Notes: generated by a model not told the origin, from the letters alone. 64,000 nucleotides of DNA from Sediminibacillus dalangtanensis (GCF_017792025.1 NZ_CP046956.1:3782001-3846000), one strand, 5' to 3'. Counted from the first letter of the stretch, positions 44,514 to 55,409 are shown. A program made the numbers and translations.

Positions 44514-45113
44514 CTATATGGAAAGATCCACAGTCGAAAAGGATAAATGATCGGACACCTTTACATCCTCCCGTTCATTTCCACCCGACAGACGCTCTAC
44601 AAAACGGTTCCAATCACCGATATAATCGCTAGTGTTCCAAGTATTATGGTAAGGGTGATACCGGGAAAGGCTGTCGGTTTGATCATTCTGTGTCTTATCG
44701 GCATAGGATTGCATAGCGGTTTTCACAGCTTGCTTAAATGCAGCATTGAAGTCGTTTTCTCCTAAACTTCCCGCCATGCTGCTGACAATCTCGGAAACAA
44801 GTTGTTTATCCCACTCAACGGCATACGATTCCTTATCCCTTGTGAACGGATCATTTCTCCTGTTGATTATATAATCCTCCGCTTTTTGGTTTTGCTTTTC
44901 AATAAAGGCATCGAATGCCGTTCCCAGCTTTGCCTTTACGCTGTCACTGATATCGTAGGTATCGGTAAGCAGCGAAAACTTCATGGCAGTCAAACCAAGT
45001 TCGACGCCGAATTCTTCTTCCGATTTATGCTTGTTGTACCCAAGCTGCCGGGAGTTATACCCAACGTTCCGTGTCTCCTTAGCCAATATGCCGACCGCGG
45101 CTAAGTCCTCCAT
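44514..45113 (-). CDS. Unknown protein, possibly second half of a split gene
   Basis: About 199 residues from ATG 45113 (AAAGGG nine bases upstream); upstream ATGs exist. Alpha-helical, with EEFGVELGLTAMKFSLLTDT and GTAFDAFIEKQNQKAEDY; no signal peptide, no catalytic motif. It overlaps the end of the 45079-45873 gene by 35 bp in another frame. The pair could be two coupled genes or one 460-residue protein broken by a single shift near 45090-45120 (the sequence on both sides of that point reads like one continuous helical protein). I do not recognise the family. Confidence 0.6.
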   Translation of the reverse strand: MEDLAAVGILAKETRNVGYNSRQLGYNKHKSEEEFGVELGLTAMKFSLLTDTYDISDSVKAKLGTAFDAFIEKQNQKAEDYIINRRNDPFTRDKESYAVEWDKQLVSEIVSSMAGSLGENDFNAAFKQAVKTAMQSYADKTQNDQTDSLSRYHPYHNTWNTSDYIGDWNRFVERLSGGNEREDVKVSDHLSFSTVDLSI

Positions 45114-45873
45114 CACCATACCCTTTGTTTTCCTTATCTTTTCCCTCGACTTTTTCCTTTGTATATGCATGCTGCAGTTGTTCCGCCATAAATTGGTTAT
45201 CGGCTAGCAGCCACTCATCCGCGGTTCCCCTGATCCCTGCAAAATCCTCATTCTGCTCCACAAATGTTTGATACTGCTCTTTTCTTTGCTGGAATTGTGA
45301 TAAAACACTATCTTTTAACGCTGTTTGTTCACCACTGACTCCATTATTCTCGAGGAACCCCCCAACGATGGTGGAAAATGATTCTGCATATTCTTCGATT
45401 TGCGTACCAATGATAGCTTCAAGCTTTTGAAGCTGGTCTGCCTGCTTCTCACCCGAGTAGCTCTGTTTTATCTGTTGGGCAAACTGAACATATTGTGATG
45501 CCAGATAGTCAAGATCGTTCGCAATGTTATCGGTGGACGATACACTTGCATTCCGATTGGTGAGCTGTAACTCCAAAGATGCCCAGTTTATATCCATGCC
45601 TTCCAAATCACTTTCGCGCATTGCCAATACTTCCTCCCGGCTATATCCCTGCTTATCGAAAGAAATCGTGCCATCTCCCTTTTTAGATAGGTTCACCAGC
45701 ACAGGAGACATCATCCGTCGGAGTGCCTCCTCCTTATGAGCATTTATAGAAGCAGGTTTCTCTGCTGCTGGTAATGTTTTATTCCAATCGCTTTTGTTTA
45801 GAAAACTCGTATTGAACGGTTGGAACTGGCTGCGCTCACCATAGTGTCCCTTTACACTTAAATCGACTTTCAT
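45079..45873 (-). CDS. Unknown protein, possibly first half of a split gene
   Basis: 264 residues, ATG with AAGGGGTG upstream. Features: MKVDLSVKGHYGERSQFQPF start, KKGDGTISFDKQGYS (EF-hand-like in look, not proven), long helical region with low Cys and aromatic content, no signal peptide. Ends in a Gly-rich tail out of frame with the next gene. Upstream of, and overlapping, 44514-45113. Function unknown. Confidence 0.65.
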   Translation of the reverse strand: MKVDLSVKGHYGERSQFQPFNTSFLNKSDWNKTLPAAEKPASINAHKEEALRRMMSPVLVNLSKKGDGTISFDKQGYSREEVLAMRESDLEGMDINWASLELQLTNRNASVSSTDNIANDLDYLASQYVQFAQQIKQSYSGEKQADQLQKLEAIIGTQIEEYAESFSTIVGGFLENNGVSGEQTALKDSVLSQFQQRKEQYQTFVEQNEDFAGIRGTADEWLLADNQFMAEQLQHAYTKEKVEGKDKENKGYGDGGLSRGRHIG

Positions 45874-45971
45874 GTAAAAGCACCCCTTTTGTCGGTTACG
45901 TTCTCTTTCTCTATATATCGGTAAGTTGTTGGAAATTTTTAATAATTATTGGAAAAAGGCATTCGAATGCG

Positions 45972-47510
45972 TTAATAAATCTTCACCTGATTTCGTCCTT
46001 CTCCTTTTGCGGCATAGAGCGCTTTATCCGCTTTATTCAAAACTAAGTTCAGGGTCTCTTCCGGTACTTTCTCCGCCTCCGCAACCCCGCAGCTTAAGGT
46101 GACAGAAACCATTCCCTCAGTTGTCTGGAGCGCATGAGTCTCCACACTCGTGCGCAGTTGTTCAGCCAGCTCCCAGCCCTCCCGTGCATTCTTTCCTGCC
46201 ATCCCCAGCACAAATTCTTCCCCGCCGTAACGGGCAAAAAGAATGTTTTCCTGTAATTGGTCCTGGCAGATCTTTGCCACATGGATAAGCAATTGATCCC
46301 CGATATGGTGTCCATATGTATCGTTCACATTTTTGAAGAAATCTACATCCATCAAGATCACGGTAAGTGGCAAAGCGTTATTTTTTGCTTCACTGAATGC
46401 TTCCTCGCACTTTTGGAAAAACGCTCGTCGGTTATATAGTTGGGTAAGTTCATCATAGTAGGCTAAATTCTCTAACCGTAGCTGAAGCCTTTTTATTTCC
46501 GTGATGTCGGTAAAAATAATCAATAGACCCTTCGCTTGCTGGAGTGGAGCTGTCCGAACCTGATAGGTACGCCTTGCATCATCAACCGTTAATAGGACCT
46601 CTCTTTGGAAATCCACTGGTTCTATTTTGGAAGGAAGCGGTGCTCCTGAAAGAATCGGCCACACCTGTTTAAATTCCACTCCGAACAAATTTTTACTCAA
46701 TTTCGGCAACATTTTCTTCACCGCCTGGTTAAACTCAATTAATCGGAAGGATTCATCCAAAACGATTACGCCGTCGTTGATACTATGAAAGATCGCATCC
46801 TTGGCAATCGGCATGAGGGTGAACAAACGGGACGAATTGATCGCCCACAAGTACAAAAGAGAAGAAAGCCATAACACCATCGGAACAGGATCAATACCCG
46901 AAGGCGTGAAGCCGGTTAAATAGACAAAAGCAGTAACCATGGGTACGAGTTGACCGCACATGACCGCAAATAGTTGTGATCGATAGACTCTCGACGTCTC
47001 CTTCCAACGGGATAGCACGAGTAAAAAAGCAACAAACATACAAGCGAAGGTGAAAATACCGTGAATCATATACCATACGCCGATTTCCTGGTGGACATAA
47101 GGTACTCCCAGCACGGGGTCGATTTCAAAAATTCGGTAATGGAGATGGTGGAAATCATTGGTGGCAACCATCAGGAAACTCATAAAGGGGAGAATCAGAA
47201 GCGCTACCAAACTCTTTTTCGTAATTTTCATCCCTAGGTATTTCATGACAAACAGCAATCCTAAAAGCGGAGAAAATGGCAGCCCAACGTATTGAACGGC
47301 TGTCCAAAATTTCATTTCCCAAAGGCTTGTTGCCATCAGGCCGAAAGCATATGCAAAGCAGTAAACGGTTATCGAGGCGGTATAAAGAATGAAATAGTTG
47401 GCAATATCCCGGTAATTGTGGCGCTTTTTAAACACATAGAAGCATAGATACAGATTAAGTACACCAGAGGTGCAAACTAGCGTTATAAAGGCAGTTAATG
47501 GAGAATGCAC
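45972..47510 (-). CDS. Diguanylate cyclase with 7TM and PAS-like sensory region
   Basis: 512 residues, GTG start with AAGAGGTT. Seven hydrophobic segments in residues 1-215 resemble the HisKA_7TM-type sensor. A PAS-like region follows (DAIFHSINDGVIVLDESFRL, about 238-257). GGDEF domain from about 350: DVDFFKNVNDTYGHHIGDQ and active motif RYGGEEFVLG (GGEEF at about 427). The RxxD inhibitory site expected five residues before GGEEF is missing (QENILFARYGGEEF), so product inhibition at the I-site is unlikely. It makes c-di-GMP at the membrane and could feed the riboswitch at 25447-25533. Monocistronic. Confidence 0.92.
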   Translation of the reverse strand: MHSPLTAFITLVCTSGVLNLYLCFYVFKKRHNYRDIANYFILYTASITVYCFAYAFGLMATSLWEMKFWTAVQYVGLPFSPLLGLLFVMKYLGMKITKKSLVALLILPFMSFLMVATNDFHHLHYRIFEIDPVLGVPYVHQEIGVWYMIHGIFTFACMFVAFLLVLSRWKETSRVYRSQLFAVMCGQLVPMVTAFVYLTGFTPSGIDPVPMVLWLSSLLYLWAINSSRLFTLMPIAKDAIFHSINDGVIVLDESFRLIEFNQAVKKMLPKLSKNLFGVEFKQVWPILSGAPLPSKIEPVDFQREVLLTVDDARRTYQVRTAPLQQAKGLLIIFTDITEIKRLQLRLENLAYYDELTQLYNRRAFFQKCEEAFSEAKNNALPLTVILMDVDFFKNVNDTYGHHIGDQLLIHVAKICQDQLQENILFARYGGEEFVLGMAGKNAREGWELAEQLRTSVETHALQTTEGMVSVTLSCGVAEAEKVPEETLNLVLNKADKALYAAKGEGRNQVKIY

Positions 47511-47643
47511 GATTTACCGAACCTCTTTTTAATAGGTATTTTTACTTTAATGTAGCATAAATCGTTTTCTTTTTGTGGGGTTTCTTAGGAGATTTCATGA
47601 TGACCAAGTGAATGAAGAGCTTTTTTACCGGGGCTGAAATTGA

Positions 47644-47826
47644 CTACTCAGATTTCATGGGATTTGCTACCCTCTTTCTGATGTTAAATGGTCTTATCAG
47701 TTCTATGGATACCAATAGGACGACCAGGAACATGACCGTTCCATGGAAATAGCTATGATCAAAGAGATTTAACCATGCTACGAGACTAGATATAAAAAGT
47801 GATAGGAAAAGCGATCGTTTCTTCAA
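47644..47826 (-). CDS. 60-residue membrane protein
   Basis: TTG start (weak GTGGAT upstream). Two hydrophobic stretches, FLSLFISSLVAWLNLF and GTVMFLVVLLVSIELI, with a basic C-terminal tail. No family recognised. Real-gene status rests on length and composition only. Confidence 0.45.
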   Translation of the reverse strand: MKKRSLFLSLFISSLVAWLNLFDHSYFHGTVMFLVVLLVSIELIRPFNIRKRVANPMKSE

Positions 47827-47879
47827 AACTTATCCACGCCCCTTTCACTTTTTCAAAATGGATAGTTACACAGTTTGAA

Positions 47880-47922
47880 AAGGAAGTATAAATGAACCAA
47901 TTAGCCATTTATACTTCCTAAA
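47880..47922 (-). terminator. Terminator of mqo
   Basis: GGAAGTATAAATG, loop, CATTTATACTTCC followed by T4 on the minus strand. Confidence 0.87.
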
Positions 47923-47926
47923 AATA

Positions 47927-49432
47927 TTACTTGCTACGGGTATACGCAGCGTCTGCCAACCCAAGCGCCCGTCCCGTAGAAGTCTGTATCTCACGGATCA
48001 GCTCCGGTTTTTCCAAAAGGGCTTCGCCGTACGACGGAATCATTTCTTTAATTTTCGGTTCCCATTCCTTCAAATACTGCGGGAAGCATCTTTCAATGAC
48101 CTCAAGCATGACGGATACAGCAGTTGAGGCACCTGGAGATGCACCTAGCAAGGCGGCGATGGATCCATCAGCAGCACTTACTACCTCCGTACCGAACTGC
48201 AGCGTTCCTTTGCCGCCATTTTCGGTGTCCTTGATAACTTGGACACGCTGGCCGGCCACAACCAAATCCCAATCCTTGCTGTCCGCATTCGGAATAAACT
48301 CCCGCAGTTCTTCCATCCGCTTTTCTTTGGATAATATCACTTGCTCGATTAAATACTTTGTCAACGAAGCATTTTTCACACCTGCTGCGACCATCGTAGC
48401 CAGATTATCCTGCTTAACGGATGTCACCAGATCAAGCAGCGAGCCGGTTTTCAAAAACTTGGGCGAGAATCCGGCAAACGGACCGAACAGCAACGATTTT
48501 TTGTTATCGATAAACCGTGTGTCAAGGTGCGGCACGGACATCGGCGGAGCACCCACCTTCGCTTTACCGTAAACCTTAGCGTGGTGCTGTTCGATGACTT
48601 CTGGATTATTACACACCATAAAGAGACCGCTGACCGGAAAACCACCGATATGCTTTGATTCCGGTATGCCCGTTTTTTGCAGGAGATGCAGGCTCCCGCC
48701 TCCACCGCCGATAAAGACAAAGTTTGCCGTGTGATATTCTATTTTTTCATTTTCCATATCTTGTACTTTTACTTCCCAATCGCCTTCGCTTGTTTGCTTA
48801 ATGTCTTCTACACTATGCTTATAGTTTACTTCGAGTCCTTTGCTTTCCAGATGATTGAACATTTTCCGAGTCAAAGTGCCAAAATTGACATCTGTTCCCG
48901 TATCGATTTTCGTGGCAGCGATCGGCTCCTCCATCGTCCGCTCTTCCATAATAAGCGGAATCCATTTTTTGAGTTGTTCTGGATCATCTGAAAATTCCAT
49001 GCCTTCAAACAAAGGATTATCCGCCATTGTTTTAAAACGCTTTCTTAAAAATTCTACGTTTCGTTCCCCCTGGACAAGACTCATATGAGGCAAAGACATG
49101 ATGAATTCCTGAGGATTTTCAATGCGTTTGTTGTTGACAAGGTAAGACCAAAATTGTCTGGATACCTGAAATTGTTCATTCACTTTAATGGCTTTGGAAA
49201 TGTCGATTGATCCGTCTGGTTTCTCGTGTGTGTAGTTCAGCTCACATAATGCAGAGTGTCCTGTTCCGGCATTGTTCCACACATTCGAGCTTTCCTCTCC
49301 TGCGCTATCAAGCTTTTCAAATACACGAATGTTCCATTCCGGCACTAATTCTTTCAGCAACGTTCCAAGCGTTGCACTCATGATTCCTGCACCAATTAAG
49401 ATAACGTCTGCTTTCGTATATGATTTGCTCAT
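47927..49432 (-). CDS. mqo: Malate:quinone oxidoreductase
   Basis: 501 residues, ATG with GAAGGTAAA. FAD-binding motif [20 protein letters not shown] at residues 9-28. Diagnostic segments: [16 protein letters not shown] (about 52-67) and [21 protein letters not shown] near the C-terminus. A peripheral membrane flavoprotein that oxidises L-malate to oxaloacetate and passes electrons to menaquinone, in parallel with malate dehydrogenase in the TCA cycle. Length agrees with the family (about 500). Single gene with a clear terminator. Confidence 0.96.
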   Translation of the reverse strand: MSKSYTKADVILIGAGIMSATLGTLLKELVPEWNIRVFEKLDSAGEESSNVWNNAGTGHSALCELNYTHEKPDGSIDISKAIKVNEQFQVSRQFWSYLVNNKRIENPQEFIMSLPHMSLVQGERNVEFLRKRFKTMADNPLFEGMEFSDDPEQLKKWIPLIMEERTMEEPIAATKIDTGTDVNFGTLTRKMFNHLESKGLEVNYKHSVEDIKQTSEGDWEVKVQDMENEKIEYHTANFVFIGGGGGSLHLLQKTGIPESKHIGGFPVSGLFMVCNNPEVIEQHHAKVYGKAKVGAPPMSVPHLDTRFIDNKKSLLFGPFAGFSPKFLKTGSLLDLVTSVKQDNLATMVAAGVKNASLTKYLIEQVILSKEKRMEELREFIPNADSKDWDLVVAGQRVQVIKDTENGGKGTLQFGTEVVSAADGSIAALLGASPGASTAVSVMLEVIERCFPQYLKEWEPKIKEMIPSYGEALLEKPELIREIQTSTGRALGLADAAYTRSK

Positions 49433-49644
49433 TTTACCTTCAAACTCCCTAACGTTTGCTAAAGATGTAGGTACTTCTGCGAAGGCGTTTACAACAGCAA
49501 GGTTAGATTCGACAAAGTTCTACATCTTTTCCAAATATTTTTATCTCCTCTCTAGTTTATCACTATTATCAAAAGATTAAAATATCTATTGCCCATAGAA
49601 GGGATTTTGAGATGGGAAGAAAAAGTGATTAAGAGAAGTTGATA

Positions 49645-49682
49645 AAAAAAGGAAGGGACTGATATGGCGGCCCCTTCCTTCT
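49645..49682 (-). terminator. Terminator of the aldo/keto reductase gene
   Basis: GGAAGGGG, loop, TCCCTTCC followed by T7 on the minus strand. Confidence 0.88.
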
Positions 49683-49697
49683 TCCTATACTTTAGCT

Positions 49698-50690
49698 CTA
49701 GCGCGATGTCGGCAATGGAGCATTCGTTGAAATAAAGCCTTCTTGCTTCAATTCGTCCCAGAACTCCTTCGGGATGTCCCGCTGGATCATCTCGATGTCC
49801 TCTTGGATTCTTCCTGGATGAGTTGAGCCAGGAATCACAGCTTTGACTGCTGGATGGGCAGTCGAAAATTGAAGTGCCGCCGCTTTTAATGGGACATCGT
49901 ATTTCTCGCCGATTTTATTTAACTGGTTTACGTGGTCCAAAATTTCAGGGCCTGCTTTTTCGTAGTTATAATGGTCACCGCCAAGCAATACTCCAGAATT
50001 GTACGGACTTCCGACCACAATATCGATGCCTTTCTTTTCAGCGGTCGGCATCATCCGCTGCAAGGCATGCTCGTGCTGCAGAAGAGTGTACTGTGTAGCC
50101 GAAAGACAAACATCCGGCTGGGTTTCCTCCAGCATCATCGCCAATTCGATCGGTTCAGTCGCATTGACGCCAAGCCCCCAAGACCGAATAACGCCTTCTT
50201 CCCGAAGCTGTGTCAGCACACGGAAGGCGCCTTTTCTGGCCTCTTCAAACTTCGCAGTCCACTCTTCCCCATGAAAGTCAGGCGAAACATCGTGAACAAA
50301 TACCATATCCAACCGATCTGTATTTAACCGTTCCAGGCTCTGCTCGATCGACCGCTTCGTCGCATCCTCGGTATAGTCGGTGACGACTTTATTGTCACGG
50401 GCATACTGGAACAATCCTTCTTTGTCTTCTTTCTCATCAAGAACATAGCGCCCGACTTTAGTGCTTATCACATAATCATCCCGATTATAGTCGGACAATA
50501 CTTCACCGACACGCATCTCCGCCAGGCCTGCACCATAGAAAGGAGCTGTATCAAAGTAACGTACTCCTTGATCCCAAGCTGTTTGAATCGTTGTTTGCGC
50601 TTCCTCTTCCGGAACCTCCCGGAACATATTGCCTAATGGAGCCGTACCCATCCCTATTTTATGATGTAATGCTTCTTCTAGAGATTTCAT
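49698..50690 (-). CDS. Aldo/keto reductase
   Basis: 330 residues, ATG with GAAGGAGG. Catalytic set: Asp in YFDTAPFYG (about 46), Tyr51, Lys in VISTKVGRYV (about 78) and His in DMVFVHDVSPD (about 130). C-terminal cofactor binding in KAVIPGSTHPGRIQEDIEM. The closest groups are D-threo-aldose 1-dehydrogenase and pyridoxal 4-dehydrogenase-like AKRs; the sugar or aldehyde substrate is unknown. Soluble, NAD(P)H-linked. Confidence 0.9.
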   Translation of the reverse strand: MKSLEEALHHKIGMGTAPLGNMFREVPEEEAQTTIQTAWDQGVRYFDTAPFYGAGLAEMRVGEVLSDYNRDDYVISTKVGRYVLDEKEDKEGLFQYARDNKVVTDYTEDATKRSIEQSLERLNTDRLDMVFVHDVSPDFHGEEWTAKFEEARKGAFRVLTQLREEGVIRSWGLGVNATEPIELAMMLEETQPDVCLSATQYTLLQHEHALQRMMPTAEKKGIDIVVGSPYNSGVLLGGDHYNYEKAGPEILDHVNQLNKIGEKYDVPLKAAALQFSTAHPAVKAVIPGSTHPGRIQEDIEMIQRDIPKEFWDELKQEGFISTNAPLPTSR

Positions 50691-50886
50691 TTATGCTGTT
50701 CCTCCTTTGTTCAAATCATTTTATTTCATTGTATAACCATCGGAAGGAAGATTAAAACAATTGATATACACCATTACCGTTCTGTACAGTTAGTTTTTAA
50801 TAGGGTTCACTTCACGTGTAATTCTACTTCTAAATAACACACCTAAACACATGGTGTTTAACACCAAAAATACCAAACAAATAGCA

Positions 50887-50930
50887 AACAAAAAACGCTT
50901 GGATTTTAATTTACCCAAGCGTTTTTTGTT
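50887..50930. terminator. Bidirectional terminator, ACGCTTGG family copy 4
   Basis: AACAAAAAACGCTTGG and its complement form a 16-bp stem around a 12-base loop, behind the 50996 gene (minus strand). Confidence 0.85.
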
Positions 50931-50995
50931 GTCTTATTAAACTAAGCCTCCTTTTATTTAGTAACCTAGCTATACTTATGGGATATTTCAGTATG

Positions 50996-51382
50996 TTATC
51001 GTTGATTAAAAAACATAATCGCTCGAACCGTAGGGTAAATGACTAAGCTTATAGAAAAGCAGATAACAAGAGGTATATTTTTTAATTCCGCAAGCATTCC
51101 GGTTCCTTCAGTTATAAACAAGATTAATCCCAAACAGACCACTAAAATCAAGTAACTTAACCCTGATGCCTTTTTAGATAAATAAGCTTCCCTTTCATCC
51201 TGATCTTCTATTCCTGTTCTACCATTAGCTATATAATTAAACAAAAATGCAATAATTAAGGAAAAGAAGATTATTGTATCAAGTCTTAATTCACCTTTAA
51301 TAAACCATTTATATAAACCAAAAGAAGTAATGGCAATTAGAGCCACAATACATATTGTGTAGACAATATTTCTATTTTTCAT
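50996..51382 (-). CDS. Four-helix membrane protein of unknown function
   Basis: 128 residues. A longer frame starts at 51445, but GGAGGTGTTATT fixes ATG 51382. Four hydrophobic stretches (IVYTICIVALIAITSFGLYK, DTIIFFSLIIAFLFNYIA, GLSYLILVVCLGLILFI, IPLVICFSISLVIYPTVRAI) and a cytosolic loop GIEDQDEREAYLSKKASG. This loop is a pattern I remember from small Bacillus membrane proteins coupled to XRE repressors; no such regulator is adjacent here. Function unknown. Confidence 0.7.
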   Translation of the reverse strand: MKNRNIVYTICIVALIAITSFGLYKWFIKGELRLDTIIFFSLIIAFLFNYIANGRTGIEDQDEREAYLSKKASGLSYLILVVCLGLILFITEGTGMLAELKNIPLVICFSISLVIYPTVRAIMFFNQR

Positions 51383-52017
51383 AATAACACCTCCAACCCT
51401 TTCGTTTTGTCTTTTCCTCATTCTCAAACATAAACAACTAATCAACCAATGTTCGAAGTTAGTGCTTAATTGCTAAAGATATGTTGAATTGTATTTTTTA
51501 TTTTATAGCATTAATTGTTTTGGCGTGTAACTTTACACTGACTAGCAAGTTCCTCCTACGACCTTCATGGATTTTCTACTCTTTTTTGTATTATTCAATT
51601 TCTATTCACCTTTAACATTTAATAATGTATAAAACATTTCACATTTCCAATTATAAGGAAATTCACAAAATTATCAAATCCTCTTTCCATTCTATTGTTG
51701 GTTGAATAACCATCCATCAGAATATGTTCATTAACTTTTTGCACATAATTAAGACCATACTTATAAGATTGTAGGAAAGAAGGATACCTTTGGGAAAAAG
51801 GAACCGATAAGATAATAATTTTAGACTCCGGGACTTTCTTTAAGAATGCGGTGATATAGTGTCAATATGCCTTCTGCGCTAAAATTTCAACCAGCTGGTA
51901 TTTGGAAAATACTTGTTTATATGGAGGAAAAGTATGTTGAAAGTATCGTAGTAAATGTGGAATTAGTTTTTTCCATGCAACAAGAAAATGTGGGGAAGAA
52001 TCACCAATAAAAAAGAT
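51383..52017. other. 635-bp AT-rich intergenic region
   Basis: No frame here has both a ribosome binding site and a plausible product. Very AT-rich, with possible decayed sequence, but nothing identifiable. Confidence 0.4.
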
Positions 52018-52046
52018 GAAAGCCAAGCCCGCTTGGCTTGGCTTCT
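52018..52046 (-). terminator. Terminator of fbp
   Basis: AAGCCAAGCC-AAGC-GGGCTTGGCTT, followed on the minus strand by TCATCTTTTTT. Confidence 0.8.
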
Positions 52047-52094
52047 TTTGCTATTCACTCTTAACCCTCTCAAAAAGGGGAATCATATTTATGT

Positions 52095-54026
52095 TTATTT
52101 CAAATACCGGTATTCCAATAAATCGTTCAGAATCGATACTTGCTGCAATAGTTCCTCGCCGACGTTTGTTTCCCGCACTTTTTTCCTTTCTAGTTCTTTA
52201 TCAACCAGTCGTTTCACGGATAATACATCCATCCCGTTCTGCAGGATTTCTTCTTTTGAGTTAAAATGTTTGTGGGCGACGAGCTGCATCCCGTAGGAAT
52301 TGTATAACAACGTATAGCCCGCAATTCCCGTTGTCGGTTGATAAGCCTTGGAGAAGCCTCCGTCTATCACGATCATCTTTCCATTGGCTTTGATGGGATT
52401 CTCCCCTTCAATTTCTTTTACCGGTGTATGGCCATTGATGATATGGCCCTGATCCGGGTCCATGTCGAACTCTTCGAGAATTTTCCGGCAAATGTCTTCC
52501 TGTTCGCGTAAGTAGTAATAAGGATTTTTCTGCTCTTTGTGCGTTTTCTTGTCCTTGATGAAGTACCTTTCAAAGGTGGTCATCGCTCTTTTTCCGAATA
52601 AAGAGGAAGATTCTCCGGTCCATAAATACCAGACCATATCCGTCGCCAAATCGTCTGTCTCTTCCGGATGGGCAAAGGCATGGCGCAAATGGCGCTCAAA
52701 AACATCAAATAGCTCCCGCCCTTTGTAGCTTTTGCCATCAACCTCCATGCTCTCCATATTTCCATCTTCATCCAAAGGAATACAGCCATGAATCAACAGG
52801 TTGCTGTTATATTTCAAGTAAAGACTGCCTTTTTTCATCAGGAACTTCATGTGTCTGGCCAGCTTTTCCGAGTGCTGAACAGAAAACAGCAGTCGATCGA
52901 TCACTTCTGCTTCTTCCTCCAACAGTTCTTCCGGACGCTCTGGATTGACTGTGGCAAAGCATGGGTTTTCAATTGGGTACCTTTCTCCGTGAATCGTCAC
53001 TTCGTTTTTATCGTAATCAACTTTGTCTAGCAGCAGCCGGTCGGACATATTGAAGTATGGACGCCGCTTGATGATCGGACTTTCGAGCTTGAATTGAATC
53101 ATCGTGATTGCCTGATGAATTTTCGTAATTTGCCATTCTTCATAATCGGACAACTTTTCCTCCGGCTGTTTCTTCGGCCGGAAAGCCGGATTGTCAGCAT
53201 AGTACTTTTCAGCAAGATTGAGAAGCGGCCGGAGATTGATGCCATAAGCATCTTCGATGATACCTAAATTGTTATAGCGAGCGCATATCCGAATGATGTT
53301 GGCGAGACAAACCTTGGACCCTGCAAAAGCACCCAGCCATAACACATCGTGGTTGCCCCATTGGATATCAACGGAATGATAATTGATCAGCGTTTCCATG
53401 ATTTTGTCCGGTTCCGGTCCCCGATCATAAATATCGCCTACGACATGAAGGTGATCGACAACCAGTCTTTGGGTTGTATAAGCAAGCCCGATAATTAACT
53501 TGTCTGCTTGCCCGAGCGAGATAATCTCCTGGACGATTTTTGTATAATATTCTTTCTTGTTGGTGAATTCATCTGTTTTGTACAACAGTTCTTCGATAAT
53601 ATATACGAATTGCTCCGGCAATGCTTTCCTTAGTTTGGAGCGAGTATATTTGGAGGAAGCATAGGAAATCAGCTTGATCATCCGCTCGATCATTTCCGTG
53701 TACCATTCATTTAATTCTTGTGTATTGTTGAAATTGTTTTTAATCAACTGAAGTTTTTCTTCCGGGTAATATACCAATGTCGCAAATTCGGTGATTTCTT
53801 CCTCTGATAACTCCTTGGCGAACAGGTCGCTTATTTTCTCTTTCACTTTGCCTGAACCATTTCTTAAAACATGCTGAAAGGCTTTATATTCGCCGTGAAG
53901 GTCACTGACAAAATGTTCGGTACCCTTGGGCAGATTGAGAATCGCCTCCAGGTTAATAATCTCCGTTACCACTTTTTCTTCACTGTTGTATTTCTGGGCT
54001 AGCAAATCTAAGTATTTGGTGTTCAA
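52095..54026 (-). CDS. fbp: Fructose-1,6-bisphosphatase class III
   Basis: 643 residues from TTG 54026, behind AAAGGGGA; the frame reaches 54131, but the family starts at [18 protein letters not shown]. Metallophosphatase motifs: [11 protein letters not shown] (about 43), [12 protein letters not shown] (about 195), [11 protein letters not shown] (about 220), INGHTPVKE (about 540). It removes the C1 phosphate of fructose 1,6-bisphosphate and is needed for gluconeogenesis; in B. subtilis it is Mn-dependent and activated by phosphoenolpyruvate. Single gene. Confidence 0.96.
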   Translation of the reverse strand: MNTKYLDLLAQKYNSEEKVVTEIINLEAILNLPKGTEHFVSDLHGEYKAFQHVLRNGSGKVKEKISDLFAKELSEEEITEFATLVYYPEEKLQLIKNNFNNTQELNEWYTEMIERMIKLISYASSKYTRSKLRKALPEQFVYIIEELLYKTDEFTNKKEYYTKIVQEIISLGQADKLIIGLAYTTQRLVVDHLHVVGDIYDRGPEPDKIMETLINYHSVDIQWGNHDVLWLGAFAGSKVCLANIIRICARYNNLGIIEDAYGINLRPLLNLAEKYYADNPAFRPKKQPEEKLSDYEEWQITKIHQAITMIQFKLESPIIKRRPYFNMSDRLLLDKVDYDKNEVTIHGERYPIENPCFATVNPERPEELLEEEAEVIDRLLFSVQHSEKLARHMKFLMKKGSLYLKYNSNLLIHGCIPLDEDGNMESMEVDGKSYKGRELFDVFERHLRHAFAHPEETDDLATDMVWYLWTGESSSLFGKRAMTTFERYFIKDKKTHKEQKNPYYYLREQEDICRKILEEFDMDPDQGHIINGHTPVKEIEGENPIKANGKMIVIDGGFSKAYQPTTGIAGYTLLYNSYGMQLVAHKHFNSKEEILQNGMDVLSVKRLVDKELERKKVRETNVGEELLQQVSILNDLLEYRYLK

Positions 54027-54363
54027 AACGAATAAATCCCCTTTCGATGCTCCGCTTTCCGTTTGAAAATTTATAAGCAGCCATTGTACTTTTGCAATCA
54101 AGTCATGTCTTCCCTTTTCTCCATTTGCCACTGGATTTCCTGCAAGGCTTTGGTATGAAAAATATACCAGGGACCGCCGTATTCTGGATTAAAACATGCC
54201 AGTCACTTTCTGCCGATCGTCCTTTGTAAATACCCCATGTGCTTGATTATTAATCGAGCGTTTCATCCATCTTTTTCTTTCATCGACCAGGTCCTTTCGT
54301 GTTGATGCCTCTTCCCCCTTTCCCTTGCAACCAGATCATTTCGGGGTTGACTTTCCTTTGATT

Positions 54364-54392
54364 ACATATGTAATATTGTCTTACACGTGTAA
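54364..54392. promoter_or_regulatory. Two BlaI operators at the bla promoter
   Basis: TACATATGTA (54364-54373) and TACACGTGTA (54383-54392) both fit the BlaI/MecI core TACA-NN-TGTA and lie 19 bp apart. The first sits just after a TTGATT -35. They precede the beta-lactamase gene by about 90 bp. Confidence 0.87.
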
Positions 54393-54476
54393 TCAAAAGA
54401 TTGTAGGAGGGATAAATGCATAATGTAACAATCAATCCGTCGGGAGAGTACTTTACTTTGACAGAAAGAAGGGATT

Positions 54477-55409
54477 ATGATGAGGAAAACAAGCCCAGCC
54501 AAGTCCAGGCTGATGAAATTCACCCTATACATAGCGTTGCTGTGTCTGACAATGCTAACTGCTTGCTCAAATGCAGAAAATAAAACAGATGCATCATCCA
54601 ATGAAAAAAGTGAAGCAGCGAAAACCATCGATTTAGATGAAGCGTTCACCGAAATCGAGGAAGCGTTTGACACACGACTGGGGGTCTATGCTATTGACAC
54701 GGGCTCGAATCAAAGCGTCGAGTACAATCCGGATGAGCGTTTCGCTTATTCTTCCACGTACAAATTACTAGCCGCGGCATTCCTGTTGAAGCAAAACGAC
54801 CTCCAAGATCTTGAGGAAGTCGTGACCTATAGCAAGGATGATCTGGTTACCTATTCTCCTGTAACGGAGAAACACGTGGATACTGGCATGACACTTTTAG
54901 AGATAAGCGAGGCGGCCATTCGAAAAAGCGATAACACCGCCGGCAATTTTTTGCTGGATGCTCTTGGAGGTCTTGCCCACTATAAGCAAGCCTTGCGTGA
55001 AATCGGCGATGACGTGACACAGCCCGAGAGGTATGAAACCGAATTGAATGCATTTTCACCAGGAAATGAACGTGATACCAGCACTCCAAGAGCTATGGCC
55101 AACAACCTGAGAAAAGTCGCACTTGGTGATTTTCTTCCAAAGGAGAAACAAGCATTACTTATCGATTGGATGAAAGGAAATGCAAATGGAGACGCATTGA
55201 TACGTGCAGGAAAACCGGAAGGATGGACAGTCGGGGACAAAAGCGGAGCCGGAAGTTACGGCACAAGGAATGATATTGCCATTGTATGGCCTCCAGGGAG
55301 AGAACCAATCGTCATGGCGGTAATGTCCCGGCACAAAACAGAGGATGCAGAGTATGACGATGAGCTGGTTGCAAAAGCAGCCGAAGCCACACTTAACGCT
55401 TTTAAGTAA
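54477..55409 (+). CDS. bla: Class A beta-lactamase, lipoprotein
   Basis: 310 residues, ATG with AGAAGGG. Lipoprotein signal with lipobox LTAC (about residues 22-32), so it is a membrane-tethered exoenzyme. Catalytic set: S93-T-Y-K96, S151-D-N153, the ERYETELN omega-loop Glu, and DKSGAG (KSG in place of the common KTG). It hydrolyses penicillins by an acyl-serine route. The length without the signal (about 280) fits the family. Expression is controlled by the downstream blaR1-blaI and the operators upstream. Substrate range cannot be read from the sequence. Confidence 0.95.
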   Translation: MMRKTSPAKSRLMKFTLYIALLCLTMLTACSNAENKTDASSNEKSEAAKTIDLDEAFTEIEEAFDTRLGVYAIDTGSNQSVEYNPDERFAYSSTYKLLAAAFLLKQNDLQDLEEVVTYSKDDLVTYSPVTEKHVDTGMTLLEISEAAIRKSDNTAGNFLLDALGGLAHYKQALREIGDDVTQPERYETELNAFSPGNERDTSTPRAMANNLRKVALGDFLPKEKQALLIDWMKGNANGDALIRAGKPEGWTVGDKSGAGSYGTRNDIAIVWPPGREPIVMAVMSRHKTEDAEYDDELVAKAAEATLNAFK

